A stretch of DNA of 64,000 bases from Acidobacterium sp. (GTDB lineage Bacteria > Acidobacteriota > Terriglobia > Terriglobales > Acidobacteriaceae), in the NCBI GenBank assembly GCA_003166955.1, contig PMUI01000078.1, positions 1-64,000 on the forward strand, read 5' to 3'. Below, in pieces: positions 17,177 through 28,402 of this stretch (position 1 is the first letter of the stretch; the number at the start of each line of letters is the position of its first letter). The notes below the pieces were generated by a model. It was not told the DNA's origin. It made no database searches and saw only the letters and a list, made by a program, of their open reading frames with translations. The position numbers were made by a program, and so were the translations under genes.

Positions 17177-17187
<11 letters not shown>
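15883..17187 (+). CDS. argD: Acetylornithine aminotransferase
   Basis: PLP enzyme converting N-acetylglutamate semialdehyde and glutamate to N-acetylornithine. It has 434 residues from the ATG at 15883, which overlaps the argB stop (ATGA). Motifs: FFSNSGTEANEAALKLARAW, ENSFHGRTMGSVAAT, the PLP-contact DEIQSGMGRTGKF, and the Schiff-base Lys in TTLAKPLAGGIPLGA. The N-terminal 20 residues (MSNAIAPSAHPTEKTSMNL) are a little longer than usual; the internal ATG at MNLEEL is a possible alternative. Confidence 0.95.
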
Positions 17188-19521
<2,334 letters not shown>

Positions 19522-19526
19522 AGTTC

Positions 19527-20984
19527 ATGACCGAACCTCCCGCCAAAATGTGGGCTGGCCGCTTTCGCGAGCCGCTCAGCGAGCAATTCGAATCCTGGCA
19601 GCGGTCTTTCCCATTCGACTGGCGGCTGCTGCCGCAGGAACTGGACGCCAGCCGTGCGCATGCGCTTGCTCTCGAGACGGCGGGAATTCTAACGGCCGAT
19701 GAATGCTCGCAGATTGTCAGCGGGCTCGAACGCATTCACAACGATTACGTCGGCGCTCCTGAACTCATGAGCCGCCATGGTTCAGATGCCGAAGACGTTC
19801 ACCACTTCGTGGAGATGCGTCTCGTCAAGACCATCGGCGACCTCGGCCTCAAACTCCACACCGGCCGCAGCCGCAACGAGCAGATCGCCACCGACCTGCG
19901 CCTGTACATCCGCTACAGTGCAAACCGAGTGCTCCGCCATTTAGCTGCCTGGGCGCAGGCGCTGGTGCAGAAGGCACAGAAGGCCGGCGACGCCGTTATG
20001 CCCGCCTACACACATCTGCAGCGAGCCGAACCCATCCTCGTCGCGCACTGGCTGCTCGCTTACGTCGAAATGCTCCTCCGCGACGCCTCCCGCCTCGAAG
20101 ACTGCATCAAGCGCCTCAGTTATTGCCCGCTCGGCTCCGGAGCCGTCGCCGGAGCCACGCTCCCCCTCGACCGCACCATCGCCGCGCGCGAGCTCAACTT
20201 CACCGCGCCCACCGCCAACAGCATGGATGCGACCAGCGACCGCGATTTCGTTCTCGAATACCTCCAGGTTTTGACGCAGCTGGCGCTGCATGCCAGCCGA
20301 TTCGCCGAGGAGATCACGCTCTTTGCGACGGCGGAGTTCGGGTTTGTCGATCTGCCCGAGGCCTTCTCCACCGGATCGAGCGCGATGCCGCAGAAGAAGA
20401 ATCCCGACCTTACCGAGCTGGTGCGCGGCAAGGTGGGGCGCATTCACGGCGCGGCTGAATCGGTGACGATGCTGCTGAAAGGCCTGCCGCTGGCTTACAA
20501 CAAGGACATGCAGGAGACGCAGGAGCCGGTCTTCGAGGCTTCGGGCGAGATACGCAGGATGCTGCGCGTGCTGGCGCCTTTCACGGCGGCGCTGGTCTTT
20601 CGGACCGATCGGATGAAGGCCGCCTGCCAGTCCGGCTTCCTCAATGCCATGGCGGCGGCGACGTATCTCGTCCACAAGGGCGTTCCTTTTCGCAAGGCGC
20701 ACGAGAAGATCGGCAACGCGGTTCGATACTGCCTCGACAAAGGCTGCGAGCTGGGCAATCTTTCGCTCGACGAACTCCATCAGTTCGGTCCCGAGTTCGA
20801 AAGCGACTTCTTCGCGGCCATCACGCTCGAGGCCACCCTCGACTGCCACAACGTCATCGGCGGCACCGCCCGTCCTCGTGTGCGCGAAGCGCTCAAAGAC
20901 ACCGAACAGCGCGTCCAGGCCCTCATCGACCGCTACGGAACCGTCAGTCTCGGAGAACCGGAGGCAGCCCATGCTCGTGCGTAA
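19527..20984 (+). CDS. argH: Argininosuccinate lyase
   Basis: Splits argininosuccinate into arginine and fumarate. It has 485 residues from the ATG at 19527 (MTEPPAKMWAGRF), with AAGGCGAG upstream; a GTG at 19518 overlapping the argG stop is less well spaced. Fumarase/aspartase-superfamily signature GSSAMPQKKNPD with the flexible catalytic Ser loop; GRSRNEQIATDLRLY near residue 115. The end overlaps the acetyltransferase gene by 14 nt. Confidence 0.96.
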   Translation: MTEPPAKMWAGRFREPLSEQFESWQRSFPFDWRLLPQELDASRAHALALETAGILTADECSQIVSGLERIHNDYVGAPELMSRHGSDAEDVHHFVEMRLVKTIGDLGLKLHTGRSRNEQIATDLRLYIRYSANRVLRHLAAWAQALVQKAQKAGDAVMPAYTHLQRAEPILVAHWLLAYVEMLLRDASRLEDCIKRLSYCPLGSGAVAGATLPLDRTIAARELNFTAPTANSMDATSDRDFVLEYLQVLTQLALHASRFAEEITLFATAEFGFVDLPEAFSTGSSAMPQKKNPDLTELVRGKVGRIHGAAESVTMLLKGLPLAYNKDMQETQEPVFEASGEIRRMLRVLAPFTAALVFRTDRMKAACQSGFLNAMAAATYLVHKGVPFRKAHEKIGNAVRYCLDKGCELGNLSLDELHQFGPEFESDFFAAITLEATLDCHNVIGGTARPRVREALKDTEQRVQALIDRYGTVSLGEPEAAHARA

Positions 20985-21492
20985 AGCCCGTCTCCAGGAC
21001 GCCACCAACATCTACGAGCTGGTCAACAGCCTCTCCGGCGACGGAACCCTCCTGCGCCGCCCTTTCGCGGAGATTTGCGAAAACGTTCGCGACTTCACCG
21101 TGGCCGAATCCGAGGGCGGCATCTTCCTCGGCTGCGGCGCGCTGCATCTTTACGGACCGCATCTGGCGGAGGTGCGCTCGATCGTCGTTCGGCCCGAGGC
21201 CAAGAGCCACGGCGTGGGCGGCGACCTGCTGCACTCGCTCCTCGCCGAAGCCGAAGACCACGGCGTCGGCTGCGTTTGTCTCTTCACGCGCATTCCGGAT
21301 TTCTTCTTCCGCTACGGCTTTCGCGAGGTCGAGGACCGGACCGCGCTGCCCGACAAGATCTTCAAGGACTGCCAGAACTGCCCGCGGCTCTACAAGTGCG
21401 ACGAGGTGGCGATGGCGCGCGGCCAGGTGCCGAAGGTCTCGATTCTTGGGCCGCGGCTTGAGGCCGAACAACTGGTTCGGCTGACGGTCTGA
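20971..21492 (+). CDS. argA: Short GNAT N-acetylglutamate synthase (ArgA-type)
   Basis: Probably acetylates glutamate with acetyl-CoA, the first arginine step. It has 173 residues from the ATG at 20971, with GGAGG 5 nt upstream. A single GNAT domain: LAEVRSIVVRPEAKSHGVGGDLLHSLL contains the acetyl-CoA loop, and LFTRIPDFFFRYGFREVED is typical of stand-alone arginine GNAT enzymes. The conserved pattern DCQNCPRLYKCDEVAM near the end has three Cys. It lacks the kinase-like domain of classical ArgA. Position as last gene of the cluster, with no argJ, supports the role. Confidence 0.85.
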   Translation: MLVRKARLQDATNIYELVNSLSGDGTLLRRPFAEICENVRDFTVAESEGGIFLGCGALHLYGPHLAEVRSIVVRPEAKSHGVGGDLLHSLLAEAEDHGVGCVCLFTRIPDFFFRYGFREVEDRTALPDKIFKDCQNCPRLYKCDEVAMARGQVPKVSILGPRLEAEQLVRLTV

Positions 21493-21504
21493 AGCTGTCT
21501 TTTC

Positions 21505-21565
21505 CGCGAGGACCCCTTTTCGCGAGGACCCCGAAAAAGGGCTGGCGGCGCTCAGGATGACAATT
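21505..21565. repeat. Short direct repeat with dispersed-repeat flank
   Basis: CGCGAGGACCCC occurs twice, 16 bp apart (21505-21516, 21521-21532), followed by the words CGAAAAAGGG and CTCAGGATGACA. Such words recur between genes in many acidobacterial genomes (general knowledge, not checked). It overlaps the ubiX stop codon. Confidence 0.4.
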
Positions 21566-22274
21566 GGTCGGGTTTCCAGACGTAGGCGCCGGGTTGGGGC
21601 AGGCCGATGTGGGCGAGGACGCGGAAGACAAACTGGCGGGCCATCTCAGTGGAGTCGGCGGGCTGGTTGTAGAAGGCGGGGATGATGGGGAAGATGGTGG
21701 CGCCGGCGTCGGCGGCGAGGCCCATATTGCGGATGTGGATCTTGTTGAAGGGGGTCTCGCGGAGACAGAGGATGAGGGGACGGCGCTCCTTGAGGCAGAC
21801 GTCGGCGGCGCGCTCGATGAGGTTCCCGGCGATGCCATTTGCAATTCCGGCAAGGGTGCCCATGCTGCAGGGGAGGACGATCATGCCACTGGAGGGGTAG
21901 CTGCCGCTGGCGATGGCGGCTCCGACGTCGTTCTCGCTGTGCTGGACGATCTTCGCGGAGGGTTGGCCGAGGAGTTTTTCCGCAAGGTTAGTGCGGCCGG
22001 AGATGCCGAGCTCTTCGGCGAGGACGCGGAGGGAGTTTTCCGAGGGGACAAAATGGATGCGGGCGACGCGAGGGTCGGCGTCGAGGGCGCGAAGGAGCAT
22101 TTGACCGAAGAGGATGCCGCTGGCTCCGGTGAGGGCTACGGTTAGGTTTTCTGTGTGGCCTGGTTGGGCGATGGGAGGCACGAGGAGATTGTACGGGGAT
22201 GGCGGAGGGATGTTGCCTCCGGGTAGGCGGTTACGCGAGCTGAGCCGAATGACGGAGCGTCGCGTATCGTCCAT
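21552..22274 (-). CDS. ubiX: Flavin prenyltransferase UbiX/Pad1
   Basis: Attaches dimethylallyl to FMN to make prenyl-FMN, the cofactor of UbiD-type decarboxylases. It has 240 residues. FMN-binding TVALTGASGILFGQMLL near residue 45, ENSLRVLAEELG, and the PCSMGTLAGIANGIAGNLIERAADVCLKERRPLILCLRETP block are diagnostic. The first 40 residues lie upstream of the fold, so a start at GTG 22181 (VPPIAQPGHTENL) is possible, though it lacks a ribosome site. It converges on the arginine cluster. No ubiD is nearby. Confidence 0.92.
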   Translation of the reverse strand: MDDTRRSVIRLSSRNRLPGGNIPPPSPYNLLVPPIAQPGHTENLTVALTGASGILFGQMLLRALDADPRVARIHFVPSENSLRVLAEELGISGRTNLAEKLLGQPSAKIVQHSENDVGAAIASGSYPSSGMIVLPCSMGTLAGIANGIAGNLIERAADVCLKERRPLILCLRETPFNKIHIRNMGLAADAGATIFPIIPAFYNQPADSTEMARQFVFRVLAHIGLPQPGAYVWKPDQLSS

Positions 22275-22308
22275 GTTACCGAGCCTGACTTCGAGGACAA
22301 TTCCGGAT

Positions 22309-23247
22309 TTAGGCAGCTATTTCCTTGCCGTCCTTCTTTGACTCGGAAATATAGCTGGCCATCTGCTGCGCGAGTTGCGAATCCACTTCATCCGCTATCG
22401 CCATCACATCCCCCAGCAGGCGATTGAAATCGACACTGGTCAGATTATGCTCCAGGGTCTGGAAGATGGAGACCTGCAGCATCCGCGACTCTTCCACCAT
22501 CATCGCCGGTGTATAGCCCTGATCGCGCCGCTTGATACCATGCGCCGCCGCAGAGTGCGAGACAAGCGCCCGTGTGCCCAAAGGAAGTGGTTTTTGCAGA
22601 CGAGATACCAGGTCCAGAAACAACTGCGGAAGATAAGCCGAACGCTCCGCGTGTTCCATTGCAATAGACAATATATCTCCCTCCTGATCGACACGAGCAA
22701 GCCACGCATCAATGGTCGCTTGCGTCTCCCGAGCCAGGATATTGGCGACGCTCTCGATAGGCCGCGCCTCATGAATTTCGAGCTTCAACCGGCCCCGGAT
22801 CGTTTCTACCAGGACTTCTGGCGACATGGGTTTGGTCAGGACCTCATCGGTCTGTAACAGGATCGCCGCCGCCGCCGCCTTCATTTCGGGGTAGCCGCTC
22901 AGGATGAGCGTGACCGCTTTCGGATTGGAGTGGTGCATGGCGCTGACCACCGTCAATCCATCGCCGGCGTTGGGCATTTGCAGATCGCTCAGCAGTACAT
23001 CGAAAGTCTCGGCCCCGATGAGTTTCAGGGCATCGTTCACATTCGCGGCCGTCACGACTTCAAAGCCATTATGTTCAAGGACCAGGCAGAGAGATTTTCG
23101 AAGGATGTCGTTGTCGTCCACCAGAAGAATCCTCGACTTAGTAATAAGTGAAGTTTCTGAATCAGACGGCAATTCCTGTACCTGGAGCACGGTGTACCTC
23201 GATGAGCTGTTATATAAGCCTGAGGTGAGTATCTTCCCAACCTGCAT
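22309..23247 (-). CDS. Response regulator with RsbRD-like C-terminal domain
   Basis: 312 residues. The receiver domain (about 38-155) has the acidic pair VDDND, phospho-acceptor Asp88 (LLSDLQMP), Ser/Thr in LILSG and Lys139 (LTKP). The C-terminal half (about 165-300), with RETQATIDAWLARVDQEG and AERSAYLPQLFLDLVSRLQ, resembles the RsbRD N-terminal (non-heme globin-like) domain of stressosome proteins. No DNA-binding domain is visible. The first 37 residues are variable; MKS-like later starts are absent. A histidine kinase is not adjacent. Output by protein contact rather than DNA binding is an inference. Confidence 0.8.
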   Translation of the reverse strand: MQVGKILTSGLYNSSSRYTVLQVQELPSDSETSLITKSRILLVDDNDILRKSLCLVLEHNGFEVVTAANVNDALKLIGAETFDVLLSDLQMPNAGDGLTVVSAMHHSNPKAVTLILSGYPEMKAAAAAILLQTDEVLTKPMSPEVLVETIRGRLKLEIHEARPIESVANILARETQATIDAWLARVDQEGDILSIAMEHAERSAYLPQLFLDLVSRLQKPLPLGTRALVSHSAAAHGIKRRDQGYTPAMMVEESRMLQVSIFQTLEHNLTSVDFNRLLGDVMAIADEVDSQLAQQMASYISESKKDGKEIAA

Positions 23248-23480
23248 CCAATTCTGGTCACTCTAGCTCTTCGTCGAATGCTAGCGGCTCGGAAACCATG
23301 GCTTAGCGGGCCTGGGGGAGTTACTGTTGGTATCCATCTCGACCTGGGAATCGGCCCTGGTGGAATGCGCCCGGGAAAGCGGAGGCACTGCATCCTGTGG
23401 AGGTCCAGGATCCAGGCGCGAAGAAAGACGGCCGCCAGGATCGTGACAGCGAGCGGGCGCAAGTCGCGGCGGGCGCGGTT

Positions 23481-24392
23481 TCAGGCCTGAGGCCCGCGGA
23501 TGCTGAGCACCGGACACTGGGCCTGGCGGACAATTTCGTAAGCGTGGGACCACAGCGGTCCGTTGTAGAGCGCGCGGTGCGGCTTGAGCCCCAGAACAAT
23601 AAGGTCCTCGTGATGGCGGCCGGCGAAGTCGAGGACACAGGGCGCGGGTTTGCCGGCGAGCACATCGCCGTGGGGAGTTGTCGCCTCGTGATGGTCGGCT
23701 GAGTCGTCGGCAGGGTTGTTGGAGGAGTCGGCGTCGAGTTCAGCCTGGAGCTGGTCGACGGTTGCATTCATGGTTGCGCGGTGAGCGGGGTTTCCTGACT
23801 TGCAGACATGGAGCACGTCGAGCTCGGTGTGCCACTGCTCGACCGCGGTGAGCACCCAGGGAATCGCAGCCAGCGAATCGGGGGAGAGGTCGGTGGAGAA
23901 CAGGACGCGGCGCAGCTGCAGGTGCGGGCCTGCTCCGGGGGAGCGCGGGCCGACGGTGAGGACGGGGCAGTTGACGCAGTGGAACATTTGCTGCGCGACC
24001 GAGCCGAGCAGGAGGCGAGGCAGGCCGCCGCGGCCGTGCGTGCCGAGGATGAGCAAGTCGATGTGGCGATCGCGGACAAAGTCGCCGGCGATTTCGGAGA
24101 CTTCGCCCTGCTCGACGCAGCGACGGTAGTCGATGCCGTCGAGGCGGTGGTCGCGGCTGAGGCGGTCGATGAGCTGATCGCAGTCGTGGTCGGCGGCGTC
24201 GGCGAGGGCGGGCATCATTTCCGGGACGAAGGCGAACTTCGAGGGGCGGAGCACATGGAGAAAATGCAGCGTGGCTCCGAAGTGGCGGGCGACGGCAAGG
24301 CTGTGCTCGACGGCGTGCTCGGAGCAGGAAGTGAAGTCGGTGGCGACAGCGACGTTGCGAATGGCGACGCTCGAATTGGATGGCAGCGGCAT
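23481..24392 (-). CDS. Tandem universal stress protein (two UspA domains)
   Basis: 303 residues from the ATG at 24392, with GGGAGG 8 nt upstream. Domain 1 begins RNVAVATDFTSCSEHAVEHSLAVA and ends with the ATP-type loop LGTHGRGGLPRLLLGSVAQQMFHCVNCPVLTV. Domain 2 begins RRVLFSTDLSPDSLAAIPWVL and ends LGLKPHRALYNGPLWSHAYEIVRQAQCPVLSI, where the GxGG loop is degraded. So only the first half is likely to bind ATP. A 62-residue gene lies 93 bp upstream on the same strand. Confidence 0.9.
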   Translation of the reverse strand: MPLPSNSSVAIRNVAVATDFTSCSEHAVEHSLAVARHFGATLHFLHVLRPSKFAFVPEMMPALADAADHDCDQLIDRLSRDHRLDGIDYRRCVEQGEVSEIAGDFVRDRHIDLLILGTHGRGGLPRLLLGSVAQQMFHCVNCPVLTVGPRSPGAGPHLQLRRVLFSTDLSPDSLAAIPWVLTAVEQWHTELDVLHVCKSGNPAHRATMNATVDQLQAELDADSSNNPADDSADHHEATTPHGDVLAGKPAPCVLDFAGRHHEDLIVLGLKPHRALYNGPLWSHAYEIVRQAQCPVLSIRGPQA

Positions 24393-24485
24393 CTCAGGCC
24401 TCCCTGGCAGATGCGGATTGCAGGCTGATGGCGCGTGGTTCGGCTGCGGCCGGATGGGCCACGCGCCCGCGATGATCGGCACTCC

Positions 24486-24674
24486 CTAACGGCGCGGTGT
24501 AGTCTTCTGTGGCTTCACGCGCGGGGCCTGGTTGGGGTGCTCGCGGTGATAGCGGGCGACGGCTTTCGCGATGTCCTGGGTGGTGAGACGGCTGTGATTT
24601 TCGTTATGCAGCACGTCGCCCGGGACGGGAGTGGGTGTTGTCGTTGGAGTGTTCGATGTTGCAGGAGTAGTCAT
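24486..24674 (-). CDS. Small hypothetical protein, 62 residues
   Basis: Start at 24674 with a strong GGAGG 5 nt before the ATG. The N-terminus is Thr/Pro-rich (TTPATSNTPTTTPTPVPGDVL). The C-terminal half has a helical segment, SRLTTQDIAKAVARYHREHP, ending in a basic tail (KPQKTTPRR). No family is recognised. The ribosome site and position just upstream of the universal stress gene support real translation, perhaps as one transcript. Confidence 0.6.
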   Translation of the reverse strand: MTTPATSNTPTTTPTPVPGDVLHNENHSRLTTQDIAKAVARYHREHPNQAPRVKPQKTTPRR

Positions 24675-25340
24675 AAATCCTCCGCGAGACAGATCAGCGG
24701 ATCGCCGCGGAGGCGCTGGTCGAGGAGGTTGCCGGGGCACGGCGGAGGCTTGAAATGCGGGCCGTCGTGCGGCCGGTAGCGCTACGGCCGGCCAATCGGG
24801 AAACCGGCTCGGTTGGCCATAGCGGATACGCGCGCGCAATGCTGCGCTGACTGACTTAAGTATAGCCCCTCAGACACAGGTTCGGAGAGGAAACACTGCG
24901 GAGTCGACGGAGGGGATCGGCTGGATTGCGTACCTGGCGATTGTGTTCATCGTTACGGCGGCGATCCTGCGCCTGACGCTGAAACGCGGTGGAGCATCTT
25001 TGAGCAGAGTCAGGGCCGCAGGTGACTCTCGTACTTCCTTCCGGCAACTACTTTTACAACACATTGGGGTGGGATTCGCTCTTAGCTGGTTAGTGCGAGC
25101 GCGTTTGGCGCCTGGATCCTGTTCGCCCGAACGAATGCAGCACGAGACCAGAGGAGCAAGGGCGCGCGGAGATGTGCATTTTGTCTGCCGGGACTACACT
25201 GTTGAGCGGACGTTGTGCGGCCTGCATTATGCTGCTTCTCGCATCGCCTCCCGGACGGGCGACTTCGGATCACGGAAGCCGGCACTCAGAAGAGTATCCC
25301 GCCTGGATGACATGAACGCTTCGAATGCGGAGAACAAAAT
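24675..25340. other. 666-bp region without a supported gene
   Basis: On plus, 24913-24975 encodes a convincing membrane-helix stretch (IGWIAYLAIVFIVTAAILRL) followed by basic residues, in a frame open from before 24840 to 25344. No ATG or well-placed start with a ribosome site precedes it, and the downstream part is low in gene-like composition. It may be a gene remnant. The promoter of the lipoprotein gene at 25341 should lie at the right end. Nothing else was recognised. Confidence 0.4.
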
Positions 25341-26474
25341 ATGAAAGCACCTGCCTGGAAATTGGGTTGTTTGATTCTGGCGTCAGCCGGTTTGGCATTT
25401 CTGTCGACAGGCTGTAAGAAGGTTGAGCCTCTGAAACTGGCGTGCAACGCGAGCGCGCCTTCGATTTATCCTGGGGATGCGGAGACGGTGACCGCAACGG
25501 CCTCGGCGGTAAGCACGAAGAAGAAATGGGATGTGATTTATAACTGGAGCGGTCCCAGCGTAACGGGCAATGGGACGACAGCGACGGTGGCCACGGGTTC
25601 GCTCGATCCCGGCAACTACACGGTGAAGGCCGAGGCGAAGGAAGGCAAGAAGGGCAAGGAGGGCCTGAAACCGGAAACGAACGCGGCGTGCCAGTCCGAC
25701 TTTACGGTGAAGCCCTTCGATCCGCCGACGCTGAGCTGCTCGGCGAGCCCGACAGTGCTGAAGCCGGGCGACAGCGCAACGATCACGGCGACCGGGCTGA
25801 GCCCGCAGAATCGTCCGCTGACGTACAGCTTCTCGAGTTCCGGCGGATCGGTCAGCGGGAGCGGCAGCACGGCAACGCTTTCGACCACGAACGCGCCGGC
25901 GGGCGGCATCACGGTGACGTGCAGCGTGTCGGATGACAAGTCGCACGGCGCATCGGCGACGACGTCGGTTCAGGTGCAGGCTCCGCCTCCGCCACCGCCT
26001 CCGAAGACGCAGGCGCTGTGCACGGTTTCGTTCGACCGCGATGCGAAGCGTCCGACGCGCGTGGACAACGAGGCCAAGGCCTGCCTGGATGACGTGGCGC
26101 TGAACGCTCAGCAGAAGGCGGATGCCACGATTGTGGTGGTGGGCAACTCGGCTCCGCCGCCGGAGAAGAAGCACAAGAACCGTCATGCACACGAGCTGAC
26201 CGCGGCGGATCTTGCGGCGAATCTTGCGGCGCAGCGCGCGGTGAACACGAAGGACTACCTGGTGACGGACAAGGGCATCGACGCCAGCCGCATCCTGGTG
26301 AAGTCGGGCACGAGCGGACAGAACGAGGTGGGCGACTACCTGGTTCCGGCGGGCGCGAACTTCGACGGAGATGTTCCGGGCACTACGGGAGTGGACGAGA
26401 CTGCGGTGAAGGCGCAGCCGCGGAATCCTGTGGTGAAGCACCATCACCATAAGGCTGCTGCTTCGGCGCAGTAG
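25341..26474 (+). CDS. OmpA-like lipoprotein with two Ig-type domains
   Basis: 377 residues. Lipoprotein signal with LSTGC near residue 25. Two Ig-like domains follow (about 35-125 and 130-215), each starting with LACNAS or LSCSAS and a GD-x-A/E-T-V/I-T pattern. After a poly-Pro hinge (PPPPPPP) comes an OmpA-like fold (about 225-345): CTVSFDRDAKRPTRVDNEAKACLDDVA, ATIVVVGNSAPP, AQRAVNTKDYLV and GIDASRI. The tail is His-rich (VKHHHHKAAASAQ). It probably tethers the outer membrane to peptidoglycan. Confidence 0.82.
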   Translation: MKAPAWKLGCLILASAGLAFLSTGCKKVEPLKLACNASAPSIYPGDAETVTATASAVSTKKKWDVIYNWSGPSVTGNGTTATVATGSLDPGNYTVKAEAKEGKKGKEGLKPETNAACQSDFTVKPFDPPTLSCSASPTVLKPGDSATITATGLSPQNRPLTYSFSSSGGSVSGSGSTATLSTTNAPAGGITVTCSVSDDKSHGASATTSVQVQAPPPPPPPKTQALCTVSFDRDAKRPTRVDNEAKACLDDVALNAQQKADATIVVVGNSAPPPEKKHKNRHAHELTAADLAANLAAQRAVNTKDYLVTDKGIDASRILVKSGTSGQNEVGDYLVPAGANFDGDVPGTTGVDETAVKAQPRNPVVKHHHHKAAASAQ

Positions 26475-26623
26475 CGACTGAACCTGAAGCGGGGGCCGGC
26501 CGGATCGCGGTTGGCCCTCGCTCGCTCCTTCTTATTGATCTGAATTTTGGAGAGGGACGGCGCGCGGCGCCTGGGTTGGGCGCGCCCACGGCTCTACGTG
26601 CGCTTACTTGCGGTCAGCTGTGG

Positions 26624-27943
26624 TCAGGGGCCGTACTCGTGGCCTTCGCCGTTGCCGAGGACGCGGGCGTAAATGGCGTCGACGTTGGCTAGCTGGCGCT
26701 GAAGATCGAAGGTTTGGCCTAGTTTTTTCGGGGTGAGCAGCTTCGAAATTTCGGGGTCGGCGGCGGCGAGGTCGCGGAATACCAGATCATTCTGCCAGGC
26801 ATTCATGGCGTGCTTCTGTACGAGGCGGTAGGCGTCTTCGCGGAGCATGCCGGCTTCGGCGAGGTCGAGGAGGAGCTGACCGCTGAAGATGAGGCCGCCT
26901 GTGGAGTCGAGATTCTTCTTCATGCGCGCGGGGTAGACGACGAGCTTCTCGATGAGGTCGGCGGTCTTGGCGAGCAGATAGTCGGCGAGGATGGTGGAGT
27001 CGGGGAGGATGACGCGCTCGACCGAGGAGTGGGAGATGTCGCGCTCGTGCCAGAGGGCGACGTTTTCAAGCGCGGCCTGGGAGTTGGCACGGACGACGCG
27101 CGACAGACCTGAAATCTGCTCAGCGGTGATCGGGTTGCGCTTGTGCGGCATCGCCGAGGAGCCCTTCTGCTTCTCGGAAAAATATTCTTCGGCTTCGCGG
27201 ACTTCGGTGCGCTGCAAGTGGCGAACTTCGGTGGCGATTTTGTCCAGCGTCGCGGTGATGACGGCGAGCGTGGCGATGTAGTAGGCGTGGCGGTCGCGTT
27301 GAATGACTTGAGTCGCGACGGGTGCGGCGGCGAGTCCGAGGCGCGCGCAAATGCGCTCTTCCTGTTCCGGCTTGATGTGGCCGAAGGCACCGACTGCGCC
27401 GGAAAGTTTGCCGACGCGCATCTGCTCGGCAGCGGCTTCGAAGCGCTGCTGGTTGCGGAGCATCTCCGCGTACCAGTTGAGGAGCTTGAGGCCGAAGGTG
27501 GTGGGCTCGGCATGCATGCCGTGGGTGCGGCCGACGGTGGGCGTGTCTTTGAATTCGAGGGCGCGGGTTTTGAGGACGGCGAGCAGGTGCGAAAGGTCGT
27601 CGCGAAGGATTGTGGAGGCGGCTTTGACCTGGAGGGCCTGGGCGGTGTCGACGACATCGTTGGAGGTGAGGCCGTAGTGGAGCCAACGGGATTCGGGGCC
27701 GATTTTTTCGGCGACCGCGGTGGTAAAAGCGATGACGTCGTGCCTGACTTCGGCCTCGATGGCCTGGATGCGGTCGAGGTCGAAGGCGCCGCGCTCGCGG
27801 ATGGCCTCCGCGGCGTGGTGTGGGACGATGCCATCCTCGGCAAGGATTTCGCTGGCGACGGTTTCAACTTCAAGCCAGGCGCGGAATTTAGCTTCGTCGC
27901 TCCAGATGCGGCCCATGGCCGGGCGGGTATAGCGCGGGATCAA
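26624..27943 (-). CDS. purB: Adenylosuccinate lyase
   Basis: Acts twice in purine synthesis, on SAICAR and on adenylosuccinate. It has 439 residues, with AAGGGAG ahead of the ATG. Superfamily signature [12 protein letters not shown] with the catalytic Ser loop; [29 protein letters not shown] with the catalytic His. This is the bacterial type close to the B. subtilis form. It is convergent with the lipoprotein gene upstream in coordinates. Confidence 0.97.
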   Translation of the reverse strand: MIPRYTRPAMGRIWSDEAKFRAWLEVETVASEILAEDGIVPHHAAEAIRERGAFDLDRIQAIEAEVRHDVIAFTTAVAEKIGPESRWLHYGLTSNDVVDTAQALQVKAASTILRDDLSHLLAVLKTRALEFKDTPTVGRTHGMHAEPTTFGLKLLNWYAEMLRNQQRFEAAAEQMRVGKLSGAVGAFGHIKPEQEERICARLGLAAAPVATQVIQRDRHAYYIATLAVITATLDKIATEVRHLQRTEVREAEEYFSEKQKGSSAMPHKRNPITAEQISGLSRVVRANSQAALENVALWHERDISHSSVERVILPDSTILADYLLAKTADLIEKLVVYPARMKKNLDSTGGLIFSGQLLLDLAEAGMLREDAYRLVQKHAMNAWQNDLVFRDLAAADPEISKLLTPKKLGQTFDLQRQLANVDAIYARVLGNGEGHEYGP

Positions 27944-28127
27944 GGCGGAACTCCCTTACCAGAACTCATCATTCTATCTTGGCGAGCCGCGGTTGCCGGT
28001 TGGCGCGGGGCCGTGAGCGAGGCGAGCAGGAGGATGGGGAGGCATCTCACTGGGGGAGGCTCCGGGTGGCGGTGCTTCTCTGTAAGATGAGAAATTGGCG
28101 GTTGAGGACGGAGCAGGGAGTGAATTT

Positions 28128-28361
28128 ATGGCGAATGTGGTGACAATTGCGAACTTTACGGAGTCGATGGAAGCGGAGATGGCGAAGCTGCGGCTGGAGT
28201 CGGCGGGGATCGAGGTGTTTTTGTCGGGTGAGAATGCGCGGATCATGGAGCCGGGGCTGGGGCCGCTGCAGTTGCAGGTGAGCTCAGAGGATGAACAGGA
28301 TGCGCGGGCGATCCTGGCCGATCCGGGAGAGCCGGCGAGCAAGAGCGCGCAGACATCGTAG
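28128..28361 (+). CDS. DUF2007-type small protein
   Basis: 77 residues from the ATG at 28128 (AGGGAG upstream). It has the alpha-beta ferredoxin-like pattern of DUF2007 (putative signal-transducing) proteins: VVTIANFTESMEAEMAKLRLESAGIEVFLSGEN and LQLQVSSEDEQDARAIL. The molecular role is unknown. The marR gene starts 42 bp later on the same strand but appears to have its own operator. Confidence 0.82.
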   Translation: MANVVTIANFTESMEAEMAKLRLESAGIEVFLSGENARIMEPGLGPLQLQVSSEDEQDARAILADPGEPASKSAQTS

Positions 28362-28367
28362 CAAGAC

Positions 28368-28396
28368 TATCGGGGTACGATATATCGTGTTACGAT
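28368..28396 (+). promoter_or_regulatory. Cluster of ATCGT/ACGAT half-sites before the MarR gene
   Basis: Overlapping inverted repeats: TATCG/CGATA (28368-28372, 28378-28382), the perfect 12-bp palindrome ACGATATATCGT (28377-28388), and ATCGT-GTT-ACGAT (28384-28396). They end 6 bp before the regulator's ATG. This is typical of an autoregulated MarR-type operator and could overlap the promoter. Confidence 0.6.
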
Positions 28397-28402
28397 GATT
28401 CT

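Noticed and set aside
24943-25344. 133-codon plus-strand frame before the OmpA-like lipoprotein
   Set aside because: The GTG start falls inside the only gene-like part (a membrane helix), there is no ribosome site, and the rest has no protein-like pattern. Noted as a possible remnant only.
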